A stretch of DNA of 64,000 nt from an uncultured Hyphomicrobiales bacterium (lineage in GTDB: Bacteria > Pseudomonadota > Alphaproteobacteria > Rhizobiales > Beijerinckiaceae): contig CAINED010000067.1 of NCBI GenBank assembly GCA_903847605.1, positions 22,664-86,663 on the forward strand, given 5' to 3'. The notes under the pieces are model-generated. The model was not told the origin of the DNA and did no database searches. It worked only from the letters and a program-made list of their open reading frames with translations. Both the position numbers and the translations under genes were made by a program. Position 1 is the first letter of the stretch, and each line of letters begins with the position of its first letter. Positions 43,410 to 52,312 of the stretch are shown here, in pieces.

Positions 43410-43452
43410 GCTATAAGAGCCATCCCTTGTATATGCTATATGGGCGCCGGAA

Positions 43453-43482
43453 GCGCGAGAGTTCGACTCTCGCGCATTTTTT
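43453..43482. terminator. Rho-independent terminator between convergent genes
   Basis: A perfect 9-bp stem GCGCGAGAG/CTCTCGCGC with loop TTCGA is followed by ATTTTTT. It ends the KGG transcript and lies 19 bp from the convergent FAH-family stop. The TTCGA loop resembles a tRNA T-arm, but the spacing does not fit a tRNA. Confidence 0.85.
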
Positions 43483-43500
43483 GCGTTGTAGGCCGAGCCC

Positions 43501-44373
43501 TCAGACGACCCGCACGTCCATCGCGCCAATTTTCTCGATCCACGCATGCATCGTGTTGCCGGCTTTGACTTCGCTCACGCCGTCCGGCGTTCCGGTCATG
43601 ATGACGTCGCCCGGGTAAAGCGCGTAAATCTCCGATGCGCGGACAATCAGGTCGCGGCAATCGCAGATCAGATCGGCGGTGTTCGAATGTTGGCGGCGTT
43701 CGCCGTCGACCTCGATGCCGAACTCAAGCGCATCCGGATTTGCGATCTCATCTGCTGTCACCAGCCACGGGCCGAGCACCGAATAGGTATCGGCCGACTT
43801 GCGGAAACTGCGGTCTTCCGGACCGCGAACCACCATGTCGAGTGCGATGGCATAGCCGGCGACGTGTTGAAGCGCGTCCTCGCGGCTTATGTTGCGGCCG
43901 CCCTTGCCGATAACGATGCCGAGTTCGACTTCATGATCGTTGCGGCGATCTCGCCATTGCAGCACGACATCTTCGGATGCGCCAATAAGGCCGGTCTGTG
44001 ATTTCAGGAAGAGGCCGTATTTGTCGATCGGGGTGGCAAAGCCCTCGTGCGTCGGCATATGCACGCCATGATTGATGGCGGGATTGGCCGACTCCTCCAC
44101 ATGCAGCTTGTAATTCAGCGGCGCAGCGATGACGCGCGGCGGATTGGCGACCGGCGACAGAAGCTTCACGTCCTTCACCGCGAAAGCCTTTGCGGTTCTG
44201 GCGGCTTCCTTCATGACCGGCAGCAGGTCAGGCAGATGGGCGATGAAATGGTCGCCTGGCGGAACCGGCCAACTCAGTGGCGGCAGCTTGTCGAGCACAG
44301 CGGCGGTGACATCCTTCACGACATCATTTTCGACGACGCCGACACGGTCGTCGTTAAAGCGACAGATGCGCAT
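43501..44373 (-). CDS. Fumarylacetoacetate hydrolase-family protein
   Basis: The 290-residue FAH-fold enzyme has VIAAPLNYKLHVEES, the metal-binding HEVELGIVIGKGGRNISRED (Glu pair) and GYAIALDMVVRG with the Asp ligand. GDVIMTGTPDGVSEVKAGN follows at the C-terminus. Such enzymes hydrolyse, decarboxylate or hydrate ring-cleavage products using a divalent metal. The gene is co-directional with the SBP_bac_5 receptor gene 105 bp upstream, suggesting one catabolic unit. The substrate is unknown. Confidence 0.93.
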   Translation of the reverse strand: MRICRFNDDRVGVVENDVVKDVTAAVLDKLPPLSWPVPPGDHFIAHLPDLLPVMKEAARTAKAFAVKDVKLLSPVANPPRVIAAPLNYKLHVEESANPAINHGVHMPTHEGFATPIDKYGLFLKSQTGLIGASEDVVLQWRDRRNDHEVELGIVIGKGGRNISREDALQHVAGYAIALDMVVRGPEDRSFRKSADTYSVLGPWLVTADEIANPDALEFGIEVDGERRQHSNTADLICDCRDLIVRASEIYALYPGDVIMTGTPDGVSEVKAGNTMHAWIEKIGAMDVRVV

Positions 44374-44478
44374 TCCTTATCTCTTGGGGTTTTGGTGCAG
44401 ACGCCGGCGGCGCCCGCGCAGCCCGTAGCACTATCGATGCAAGCGGCGCAACCGTGGGCAAAAGAAGTGGGATAAGTC

Positions 44479-46038
44479 CTACTTCCACCGCATCCCAAAG
44501 AGATCGGCGCCGTAGGTGTTGAGCGAACCCTTGTCGATTTCGAGGTCGCGCGTATGGACGAATACGTCGGGCTTGGTGGAGAAGGGCAGAACATAGGCCA
44601 TGCTGTTGGCCTTATCGAACATCCGGGCGTAAATTTCGCGGCGTTTGGCCTCGTCGACGGTGGCGAGGCCCTCTTTCTCCAGCTTCGTCAGTTCCGCGTC
44701 GCGCCAGTAATCGCGCGGGCCACCGGAAAAATAGAAATCCGCCGTCGAGGAGGCATCCGGGAATCCGCCCGATGTCCATTGTCCCACGAGCATCTGCAGC
44801 TTGCCGGCCACCTGATTGGCGCGATAGGCGCCGAAAGTGAGGCGCGCAACCGTCGCGCGCACGCCGATGCGGCGCAATTCGCCGGCAATGGCCGTCGCCA
44901 GATCATGCGAGCCCGGAGTCGCCGCAATCTCGACATCGAACCCGCCGCTATAGCCGGCCTCGGCCAGCAGCTTGCGCGCGGCGTCGAGATCGTGCGGATA
45001 AGGTTTCACGCTGCCGCCGCATCCCCTCTGGATCGGAAAGCAGAACATGTCCCACGCCTTGGCCTCGTCGCCGCCCGGCACCACGGAGCGCGTGATGCGA
45101 TTGCGGTCGAGCGCCTGCACGAGCGCGCGGCGCACGCGAAGATCCTGCAACGCCTTGTTGCCGGAACGGCCCGCTGCATCCATCGTCAAGTAGTGGAAGG
45201 TGATGGCCTGCGTCGCCGTGACGGCGACGCGCGGGTCACGTTGCAGCATCTCGACCTGGTCGCGCTCGGCGACATGCAGGAGATCGACGCCGCCCGTCAT
45301 CAATTGCGCCACCTGCGTCTGCATGTCCGGCATGGGAATAGCGTGCATGCGGCCGATCGAACCGGCGGGCTTGCAGTCGGATCCATGTTTGTAATCGCGA
45401 TTGAGTTCGAGTACCGCGCCGTTGGTCGAATCGATGGAGACCACTTTGTAAGGGCCGGTGCCCACCGGCTTCTTGCGGCCGAAATCACCGGCCTCCGTGA
45501 AGGACGCGTGCAGCTTCGCGGGCAAAATGGGAGCGCCGACCGCAAGGCGCAGCAGCATCAGCGGATTGGGATATTTCGCGATGACGCGCAGACGGTGGTC
45601 GTCGATTTTCTCGGCGCGCTCAAGCCACGACATGTTGGAGGCGAAACGATATTTGCTCTTGGGGTCGATCTGCCAGTTCAGCGTATAGACAGCGTCATCG
45701 GCGGTGAACGGCGCGCCATCGTGGAACCTCACATCGTTGCGCAAAGTCATTTCGAGGGTGCGCTCGTCGACCATTTCCCATGAAGTCGCGAGATGCGGCC
45801 GGATTGCCCCCTGCTTCTCGTCGAAGCAGAGCAGCGAGTCGAAAGCGGCCGAAGAGAGCAAGCCGGTTTCGGGTTTGGGATCTTCATAGAGCACCGGCGT
45901 CGACACGGGATCGACGAGCGCCACGCGCAAGGTGTCCTTCGACTTCTGGGCATGGGCAGGAATGCCAGGCAAGGCGTAGGCAATCGCGCCCACAACGGCC
46001 AGCGCCAGTGCATTTCGAGCAACGGCTTGCAGTCCCAT
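44479..46038 (-). CDS. ABC transporter substrate-binding protein (SBP_bac_5, peptide/nickel type)
   Basis: The 519-residue periplasmic receptor has a signal peptide ending IPAHAQ. The family core includes RPHLATSWEMVDERTLEMTL and FHDGAPFTADDAVYTLNWQI. GRKKPVGTGPYKVVSIDS and RVRRALVQALDRNRI follow. The start follows GGGAGGGATCG. No ABC permease or ATPase genes are adjacent, so it is an isolated receptor. Such proteins bind peptides, sugars or aromatic acids; the ligand is unknown. It diverges from the molybdenum hydroxylase operon across 144 bp. Confidence 0.92.
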   Translation of the reverse strand: MGLQAVARNALALAVVGAIAYALPGIPAHAQKSKDTLRVALVDPVSTPVLYEDPKPETGLLSSAAFDSLLCFDEKQGAIRPHLATSWEMVDERTLEMTLRNDVRFHDGAPFTADDAVYTLNWQIDPKSKYRFASNMSWLERAEKIDDHRLRVIAKYPNPLMLLRLAVGAPILPAKLHASFTEAGDFGRKKPVGTGPYKVVSIDSTNGAVLELNRDYKHGSDCKPAGSIGRMHAIPMPDMQTQVAQLMTGGVDLLHVAERDQVEMLQRDPRVAVTATQAITFHYLTMDAAGRSGNKALQDLRVRRALVQALDRNRITRSVVPGGDEAKAWDMFCFPIQRGCGGSVKPYPHDLDAARKLLAEAGYSGGFDVEIAATPGSHDLATAIAGELRRIGVRATVARLTFGAYRANQVAGKLQMLVGQWTSGGFPDASSTADFYFSGGPRDYWRDAELTKLEKEGLATVDEAKRREIYARMFDKANSMAYVLPFSTKPDVFVHTRDLEIDKGSLNTYGADLFGMRWK

Positions 46039-46182
46039 CGATCCCTCCCTTCGCCTTTCGAGGCGCTGTTCCGAGCGAGCCTATTGCCTGACGCGGAGGT
46101 GTCAATTGGGAGCGCAAGCGGCGGTTTCCGCAGCGCCCAGCCTTGTGTTATCAGACCGGCCAACAAATCAGGGGAAACCTCA

Positions 46183-48537
46183 ATGGACGACGCGAAATCG
46201 GCAATCCGCGGCATTGGCGAGGAAGTCAGGCGCAAGGAAGACCTGCGCCTCGTGACCGGTTCTGGCTGCTATGCCGACGACATCCCGGCCAGGAACCCGC
46301 TGTATGCGATTTTCGTTCATTCCACGCAGGCGCATGCGCGCATCAAGAAAATCGACGTCACCGAGGCGCGCAAGACGCCGGGCGTCGTCGCCGTGCTCAC
46401 GGGCAAGGATGCTCTGGCCGACGGACTGAAACCCGTCCCGCATTCGACCGGCAATTCATTCACCGGCACTGACGTGCCGCTCAAGAACATCGACGGCACC
46501 GAACGCCTCGTCGTGCCGCATCCGGCCTTCGCCAGCGATATCGTGCGCACGACCGGCGAAGTGATCGCCGTGGCGCTCGGCGAGACGATCTGGGCGGCGC
46601 GAGACGCGGCAGAAAAAGTCGAGGTTGAGTGGGAGACGCTGCCGGTGGTCACGCGCTCCTTCGAGGCGGTGAAGAAGGATGCGCCGCTGCTCTGGGATGC
46701 GATCCCCGGCAATGTCTCTCTCGATGCGGAAGTAGGCGACAAGGAGGGCACGCAGAAGGCTTTCGCGACAGCAAAGCACATCGTCTCCTTCAATACCTGG
46801 ATCAACCGGGTAACAGGCGTTCACATGGAGCCGCGCGCCGCGCTCGCCGAATACGATGCGAAGAATGACAGCCTCACCTTGAACGCCTCGCTCGGCATGG
46901 GTGTCATCATCTTCCGGCAGGAGATTGCCGGCGCGCTGGGCATGGAACTCGACAAGGTTCGCATCAAAGCGCCGCAGGATGTCGGCGGAAATTTCGGAAC
47001 GCGCAATGCGACGAACCCGGAATATGTCATCATCTGCTGGGCTGCACGCAAGTACAACAGGCCGATCAAACACGTTTGCGACCGCACCGAGGCCTTCCTC
47101 ACCGATTATCAGGGCCGCGATCTCTATACGGAAACGGAACTGGCGCTCGACGAGGATGGCAAGTTCCTCGCCATCCGCAGCACCAATCTGTCGAACATCG
47201 GCGCTCATACGACGAGCTTCGTTGCGTTGAACAAGGGCGTGCAATTGATGTCGAGCGTCTACGACGTGCCCGTCGCCTATGTACGTGGTAAGGCCGTCCT
47301 GACGAATACGCCCTCGACCATCCCCTATCGCAGCGCGGGCCGTCCGGAAGTCATCTATGTCATCGAGCGCATGATCGACATTGCTGCGCGCGAATGCGGT
47401 TTTGATCGCGTGCAATTGCGCCGCAAGAATCTCATCAGGCCGAAGCAGCAGCCTTATAAGAACCCTATCGGCATCAAGTACGACAACGGCAATTACGAAG
47501 ACACGATGAATGCGGCCCTCGAACTCGGTGAGTGGAAGAGCTTCGAGAAGCGCCGCAAGGAAGCGGCGAAGCGCGGCAAGCTGCGCGGCATCGCTGTTGC
47601 AAATTATGTCGAGACGACCAGCGGCTTTCCGCGCGAGCGCGCCGACGTGACCGTGCTGCCCGAAGGCAAGGTCGATGTCATCATCGGCACGCAGGCGACG
47701 GGGCAGGGCCACCAGACCAGTTTCTCGCAGCTGATCTGCGAATTTTTGGGCGTCGCCTACGACGACGTGAACGTGCGCTATGGAGATACCGCCTTCGTGA
47801 AGGCGGGCGGCGGCTCGCATTCCGGCCGTTCCATGCGCTTCGGCAGCGTGGTCATTTACGAATCCGCGCTCGAAATCATCGAGAAAGGCAAGAAAATCGC
47901 AGGTGTGCTGATGGAAGCTGACGCCGGCGATGTCGAGTTCAAGGCGGGGCGTTTCGGCATCAAGGGCACGGATCGCTCACTCGGTCTCTTCGAAGTGGCC
48001 GCTGCTGCACAGACAACGAAAGTGCCGAAGGAATTGCGCGGACCACTTGCAGCCTTCTGCGACAAGACCACGATCGGCCTTGCATACCCCTATGGATCGC
48101 ACACCTGCGAAGTTGAGATCGATCCGGATACGGGTGTGCTCGAGATCATCCGCTATGTCGCTGTTGACGATGTGGGGCGCGCCGTTAACCCGATGATCCT
48201 GCATGGACAGACGCAGGGCGGTATCGTCACCGGGTTGGGACAAGCCCTGATGGAGCAATGCTGGTACGATCCGAAGGACGGCCAATTGCTGAGTGCGTCT
48301 TTTATGGATTACGCCATGCCGCGCGCCGACAATTTCCCGATGTTCACGACGGCGCTGTCTGAAGTACCCTCGGTCAATCATCCCCTCGGCTTTCGCCCAG
48401 GCGGCGAAGGCGGCACGACGCCCGCGCTCGGATGCATGGTCAACGCCATCTGCGACGCGCTGAAAGAATACGGCGTGCGTCATATCGACATGCCCGTGAC
48501 ATCGCAGAAGATCTGGAAGGCGTTGAACTCGAATTAA
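46183..48537 (+). CDS. Xanthine dehydrogenase-family molybdopterin-binding subunit, lone large subunit
   Basis: The 784-residue protein is the molybdenum-cofactor subunit of a CoxL/XdhB-like hydroxylase. It starts with EEVRRKEDLRLVTGSGCYADD, typical of this group. DVGGNFGTRN is a cofactor-binding motif, and the active-site base is Glu742 in GGEGGTTPA. Conserved GTQATGQGHQTSFSQ contacts the molybdopterin. The [2Fe-2S] and FAD subunits that normally accompany it are not adjacent, so electron transfer must use distant subunits or another route. The start follows GGGGAAA. It is first in an operon with a membrane protein, an enoyl-CoA hydratase and UbiD, consistent with hydroxylation of a heteroaromatic acid (inference). 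Confidence 0.93.
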   Translation: MDDAKSAIRGIGEEVRRKEDLRLVTGSGCYADDIPARNPLYAIFVHSTQAHARIKKIDVTEARKTPGVVAVLTGKDALADGLKPVPHSTGNSFTGTDVPLKNIDGTERLVVPHPAFASDIVRTTGEVIAVALGETIWAARDAAEKVEVEWETLPVVTRSFEAVKKDAPLLWDAIPGNVSLDAEVGDKEGTQKAFATAKHIVSFNTWINRVTGVHMEPRAALAEYDAKNDSLTLNASLGMGVIIFRQEIAGALGMELDKVRIKAPQDVGGNFGTRNATNPEYVIICWAARKYNRPIKHVCDRTEAFLTDYQGRDLYTETELALDEDGKFLAIRSTNLSNIGAHTTSFVALNKGVQLMSSVYDVPVAYVRGKAVLTNTPSTIPYRSAGRPEVIYVIERMIDIAARECGFDRVQLRRKNLIRPKQQPYKNPIGIKYDNGNYEDTMNAALELGEWKSFEKRRKEAAKRGKLRGIAVANYVETTSGFPRERADVTVLPEGKVDVIIGTQATGQGHQTSFSQLICEFLGVAYDDVNVRYGDTAFVKAGGGSHSGRSMRFGSVVIYESALEIIEKGKKIAGVLMEADAGDVEFKAGRFGIKGTDRSLGLFEVAAAAQTTKVPKELRGPLAAFCDKTTIGLAYPYGSHTCEVEIDPDTGVLEIIRYVAVDDVGRAVNPMILHGQTQGGIVTGLGQALMEQCWYDPKDGQLLSASFMDYAMPRADNFPMFTTALSEVPSVNHPLGFRPGGEGGTTPALGCMVNAICDALKEYGVRHIDMPVTSQKIWKALNSN

Positions 48538-48564
48538 TTCTGAGCGACTGGTAGGGAGAAATTC

Positions 48565-48912
48565 ATGAACATGTTTCGCGTCCTTCTCGCTGCAATATGG
48601 ATGATTGTCCTCACTTACACCGGCGCCGTAATAGCCAATCACGGGTTGGGCTTTCTGCCTGTATTTTTCGGCGACATGATTAGCATGGGTTGGGCGGGAC
48701 AATTCAACCTGGACTTCATGTTCATGTTGCTGCTTGGAGCGATCTGGGTGGCATGGAGGCATGAGTTCTCGCTTGCAGGACTATCCCTCGCTGTCTTTGC
48801 CTTCTTTGGCGGCGTATTCTTTCTTTCGGCATACCTTCTGGTCACGAGCTATCTCGTTCGGGGAGACGCAGTCAGGCTGTTGGTCGGCGCTCAACGCGCC
48901 AAACACGGATAA
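48565..48912 (+). CDS. Small membrane protein
   Basis: The 115-residue protein has four hydrophobic segments (about residues 5-24, 28-47, 51-63, 69-95) and a basic C-terminus. No family is recognised. It starts 27 bp after the molybdenum-hydroxylase gene and 57 bp before the enoyl-CoA hydratase gene in the same direction, and a GGGAG lies near its ATG. It may anchor the hydroxylase or move its substrate or electrons (inference). Confidence 0.65.
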   Translation: MNMFRVLLAAIWMIVLTYTGAVIANHGLGFLPVFFGDMISMGWAGQFNLDFMFMLLLGAIWVAWRHEFSLAGLSLAVFAFFGGVFFLSAYLLVTSYLVRGDAVRLLVGAQRAKHG

Positions 48913-48930
48913 CAACGACTGTCCCTCGAT

Positions 48931-48942
48931 CCTTGATCAAGG
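48931..48942. promoter_or_regulatory. Perfect palindrome CCTTGATCAAGG
   Basis: This 12-nt dyad lies 27 bp before the enoyl-CoA hydratase start. It may be an operator or chance. It contains TTGATCAA but lacks the 4-bp spacer of an FNR site. Confidence 0.25.
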
Positions 48943-48969
48943 TGCACAGGTCAAATGAGTGGAGGAAAC

Positions 48970-49698
48970 ATGGCATCGGAAGTAAAGGTCGCCAAACGCG
49001 ACAATGGCATACTCGAAATCTCGCTTAACGCGCCTGCCGCAGGCAATGCGCTCTCGGCTGAAATGGCGCTCGATGTCGCCAGGGCGCTCGCCAATCTCGA
49101 TCCGGACACGCGCGTCGTGCTTTTCACCGGCGAGGGCGCCGATTTCTGCGCGGGGCGCCGTGCCTCCATGCCGCCGCCAGGCACGCGCAAGACGGCGCTC
49201 GAACTCAAGGCCATCGTCGCCGATCCCGTGCTCGATTTCTACGAAGTGCTGCGCAACGTGCCTGTTCCGGTCATCGCGAAGGTGCGCGGCAAGGCGGCCG
49301 GCGTCGGCTGTGCGCTGGCTGCGCTTGCCGATGTCGCCGTTTGCGCCGAGAGCGCGGAATTTTCCATCCCCGAGATGAACCACGACATCGCGCCGACGCT
49401 CGTCCTGACCGCACTGGCCGAACGCGTCACGCGCACGACGCTGGCGCGCATGGTCTTCACGCGCGATGTCATCAAGGCGGCGGAGGCCAAGGAAATCGGC
49501 ATCGTCGGCATCGTGGTGCCCGACGAACAGCTTGAAGCCGAAACAGAACGCGTCCTTGCCAAGCTTGCCAGCAATACGCCGCCGGTCGTGCGCGGCATCA
49601 AGACCTATCTCACCACGGCAATGGAAATGTCATTCGCGGCGCGCAAGGTGCACGCAGGTCTGATCAACGGTATAGTCACCGGCGAAAAATTCCGCTGA
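48970..49698 (+). CDS. Enoyl-CoA hydratase/isomerase-family protein
   Basis: The 242-residue crotonase-fold protein has the oxyanion-hole segments GADFCAGRR (56-64) and VRGKAAGVGCALAALAD (105-121). It keeps the second catalytic Glu (E135 in FSIPEMNHDIAPT). The first, which normally follows GGGC, is Ala115, so it may act as an isomerase, hydrolase or ring-opening enzyme and not a classical hydratase. The start follows GGAGGAAAC; a start five codons earlier is less likely. It lies 39 bp before UbiD. Confidence 0.9.
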   Translation: MASEVKVAKRDNGILEISLNAPAAGNALSAEMALDVARALANLDPDTRVVLFTGEGADFCAGRRASMPPPGTRKTALELKAIVADPVLDFYEVLRNVPVPVIAKVRGKAAGVGCALAALADVAVCAESAEFSIPEMNHDIAPTLVLTALAERVTRTTLARMVFTRDVIKAAEAKEIGIVGIVVPDEQLEAETERVLAKLASNTPPVVRGIKTYLTTAMEMSFAARKVHAGLINGIVTGEKFR

Positions 49699-49737
49699 AG
49701 CAACGGCGAAGGTTTAGCAAAGGCTTGGGAGGACATC

Positions 49738-51279
49738 ATGGACGACCGCACATCCGATTTGAAGAACAGTATTGATCTCGACCGTTTCCGCCTGCGTAAC
49801 TTCATCGAGAACCTGCAGGGGTCCGATCAGCTCGACATTCGCGAGGAGCCCGTCGCGCTTTCCGACATGGCCGCGGTCATGCAGGGCAATCCCAAGGCCG
49901 TCTGGTTCAAGAAGGCGGGACCGGAAGGCGTGGAAGTCGTCGGCAATGTCGTTGGCGGCCGCGAGCGGCTAGCGCGCGCCCTCGGCGTCGACCAAAAGGC
50001 CATCGTCGAGGAATTGCTGCGTCGCCTGAGTCTCCCCGCGCAGCTCATCAAGCTGTCGCGCGAGGAAGCGCCGGTCCAGCAGGTGGTCATCACAGGCGAC
50101 GATATCGATGTGCTGAAAATGCCGGTGCATCTGCAACATGCTTTCGACGGCGCGCCCTATATTTCCGCGACCGTCGACTTCTGCGTGGACCCGGCCACAG
50201 GTCTGTCCAACTGCGGCTTGCGACGCCTGATGATGCGCGGCCCGAAGGAAACCGGCGTCGATCTCAACGCGCCGAGCGATTTGCGCGCCATCTACATGGC
50301 TGCGCAGGCGCGCGGCGAGAAACTGCCGGTCGCTTATGTTCTGGGCATGCATCCCATAGATCATGTCGCCGCGACGATGAAACAGCCGGGCGATGAACTC
50401 GAACTGATTTCGTCCCTGCGCGCGGCGCCCGTGCCGGTCGTCAAATGCGTCACCAACGACGTGATGGTGCCGGCCGACGCCGAAATCGTGCTGGAAGGCT
50501 ATCTCGATCCCGCAGGCTATACCGAGAAGGAGGGCCCTTACGGCGAATATCTTGGCTATTACGGCGGTGTGAAGATGAACCCGGTCTTCCGCATCACGGC
50601 GATCACGCACCGCAAGGATGCGTTGTTTCAGACGACGACGATTTCAGGCAGCCGCATGGACCTGACGGACACGTCGAACCTCGAGGCGCTACGCACCGAA
50701 CTCAATGCCTGGGAAGCGCTGAAGAGCGTGGTGCGCGAACCCGTCGCCATCTATGCGCCGGTGTCGGCGGGCGGCTCGATGAGCGTGCGCTTCTCCCTGA
50801 AGCAGCGCTATCCCGGCGAGGCGCGCAGCGCGCTCTACACCGTGCTCGGCTCGACAGCGGCTAAACACGCCTTCGCGGTCGATCCCGATATCGACATCTT
50901 CAACGACCAGCAGTTCGAATGGGCCTTCGGCACGCGCTTCCAGGCTGACCGCGATCTTGTCACCGAAACGAATGTGCGCCTCTCGCCGCTCGATCCGTCG
51001 CTGCACGGCGCGCACACCGGCACGAAGGCCGGTTTCGACTGCACGTGGCCAATGCAGCACGCCAACAAGTGGGAATTGCAGATTCCCGTACCGCCGCAAT
51101 ATCCCGGCAAGGCATATCCGAGCCTGCGCGCTGCGCTGGAAGACGGACCCAAGCGCTTCGAGGATCTGATGGCGGCAACCGGCAGCAAGGATGGCCGCGA
51201 AATCGTGCGCGAGCTCTTCGCCATGCGCGACAAGGGCCTCGAGCGCGACGATCTCGGGCGGTATTCTTTGAAGGTATAA
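49738..51279 (+). CDS. UbiD-family prenylated-FMN decarboxylase
   Basis: The 513-residue protein is of the UbiD/Fdc1 type. The catalytic network is visible as Arg162/163 in SNCGLRRLMMRG and Glu265/Glu270 in EKEGPYGEYLGYYGG, matching Arg173, Glu277 and Glu282 of Fdc1. It reversibly decarboxylates aromatic or acrylic acids using prenylated FMN made by UbiX (not in the window). It is the last gene of the molybdenum hydroxylase, membrane protein, hydratase, UbiD operon. Its neighbours suggest an aromatic or heteroaromatic carboxylate. Confidence 0.94.
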   Translation: MDDRTSDLKNSIDLDRFRLRNFIENLQGSDQLDIREEPVALSDMAAVMQGNPKAVWFKKAGPEGVEVVGNVVGGRERLARALGVDQKAIVEELLRRLSLPAQLIKLSREEAPVQQVVITGDDIDVLKMPVHLQHAFDGAPYISATVDFCVDPATGLSNCGLRRLMMRGPKETGVDLNAPSDLRAIYMAAQARGEKLPVAYVLGMHPIDHVAATMKQPGDELELISSLRAAPVPVVKCVTNDVMVPADAEIVLEGYLDPAGYTEKEGPYGEYLGYYGGVKMNPVFRITAITHRKDALFQTTTISGSRMDLTDTSNLEALRTELNAWEALKSVVREPVAIYAPVSAGGSMSVRFSLKQRYPGEARSALYTVLGSTAAKHAFAVDPDIDIFNDQQFEWAFGTRFQADRDLVTETNVRLSPLDPSLHGAHTGTKAGFDCTWPMQHANKWELQIPVPPQYPGKAYPSLRAALEDGPKRFEDLMAATGSKDGREIVRELFAMRDKGLERDDLGRYSLKV

Positions 51280-51289
51280 TGAGATCGGT

Positions 51290-51385
51290 GTCATCCCGGA
51301 CGCCACAAAGTGGCGATCCGGGACCGCAACGAATGTGCGCACAAGCCAAGCGATCCCGGGTCTCGCTGCGCTCCCCCGGGATGAC
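51290..51385. repeat. Dispersed palindromic repeat bounded by GTCATCCCGG
   Basis: The 96-bp element begins GTCATCCCGGACGCC and ends CTCCCCCGGGATGAC, so its ends are inverted repeats. Internal GCGATCCGGGA and GCGATCCCGGG add a second dyad. Such elements are common between convergent genes in Hyphomicrobiales. It fills the gap between the convergent UbiD and dienelactone hydrolase genes and may also fold as a terminator. Confidence 0.7.
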
Positions 51386-51391
51386 TTTCCT

Positions 51392-52066
51392 TTAGCCCAG
51401 ATGCTTTTTCCAGAACTCCAGCGTACGGCTCCAGGCGAGTTCCGCGCTGGGACGGTCGTGCGCCGAGACGCGTTGCTCGTTCACGAAGCCGTGCTGCGCA
51501 TCGTAGCGGAAGATTTCGTCCTGTTTGCCGGCGGCGCGCAGGCCCTTTTCGAATGCGTCGACGACAGCGGGCGTGCACCAGTCGTCCGTATTTGCGAAAT
51601 GTCCCTGGAAGGGCACCTTGATGTCCGCAGGCTTTGCGGCGGCTTCCGGCGGGATGCCGTAGAAGCAGACGGCGGCGTCGAGTTCGGGTATGCGCGCGGA
51701 ACCGATGACGGTCAGCGCGCCACCGAGGCAAAAGCCCGTCAGACCGGCCTTTGCGCCATTGCGTTTCAGATATTGCACTGCACCACGAACGATCTGATCG
51801 GCGGCGTCCATGAAGTTCAGCGAATTCATTTCGCGCCCTGCGGCTTCATGGTCGTGATAGGGGACGACGACGCCCGAATAGAGGTCTGGCGCCAAGGCCT
51901 CATAGCCCGCAAGTGCGAAACGGTCGCAGATCCCCTTGATCTGATCCTGCAAGCCCCACCACTCCTGAATGACAACGATACCCGGCGCATTGGCGCGGCC
52001 GGGTTTGGCGAGATAGCCCGTGGTTTCTTTCCCATCGGGGCGGGCGAAAGCGATCTTCGTTCCCAT
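51392..52066 (-). CDS. Dienelactone hydrolase-family protein
   Basis: The 224-residue alpha/beta hydrolase has the cysteine nucleophile in GFCLGG (Cys113). The His is in YDAQHGF (His192), and the acid is in FANTDDWCTP (Asp161 or Asp162). This order is typical of carboxymethylenebutenolidase-like enzymes that open lactones in aromatic catabolism. The ATG at 52066 follows GGGAGACTACGCTG; an extension of 39 codons is rejected. It is convergent with the UbiD operon, and the transporter genes diverge upstream across 246 bp. Confidence 0.93.
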   Translation of the reverse strand: MGTKIAFARPDGKETTGYLAKPGRANAPGIVVIQEWWGLQDQIKGICDRFALAGYEALAPDLYSGVVVPYHDHEAAGREMNSLNFMDAADQIVRGAVQYLKRNGAKAGLTGFCLGGALTVIGSARIPELDAAVCFYGIPPEAAAKPADIKVPFQGHFANTDDWCTPAVVDAFEKGLRAAGKQDEIFRYDAQHGFVNEQRVSAHDRPSAELAWSRTLEFWKKHLG

Positions 52067-52312
52067 CAGCGTAGTCTCCCAATTGCGCGCAATTGACGCG
52101 GTTTTTCTAAGAGTAATCTGCGCGAAAAAAGGAAGGCATGGCAAGCCGGCGATTTCGCAATTCGCGAAGGGAGCGATGCCCACCCGGCATTTTAGCCGGA
52201 AGGCGGCTCCGGCATCTTTTATCCGGCGCGCGTTTGTGGTTTACGTTACAGGTGGAATAAGTACAAATACGGAAGCCAGAGGGGAAACTGGGACACCTCG
52301 GGAGGAAAGTGC

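Noticed and set aside
43441..43482. tRNA 3' half suggested by a TTCGA loop in a GC stem
   Set aside because: With a 7-nt T-loop the stem does not pair. A 9-bp stem with a 5-nt loop and a U-run is a terminator.
46456..47820. Minus-strand 454-codon open frame opposite the molybdenum hydroxylase
   Set aside because: It is the antisense shadow of a gene with clear active-site motifs.
48931..48942. CCTTGATCAAGG as an FNR site
   Set aside because: The half sites TTGAT and ATCAA overlap and lack the 4-bp spacer required by FNR/FixK.
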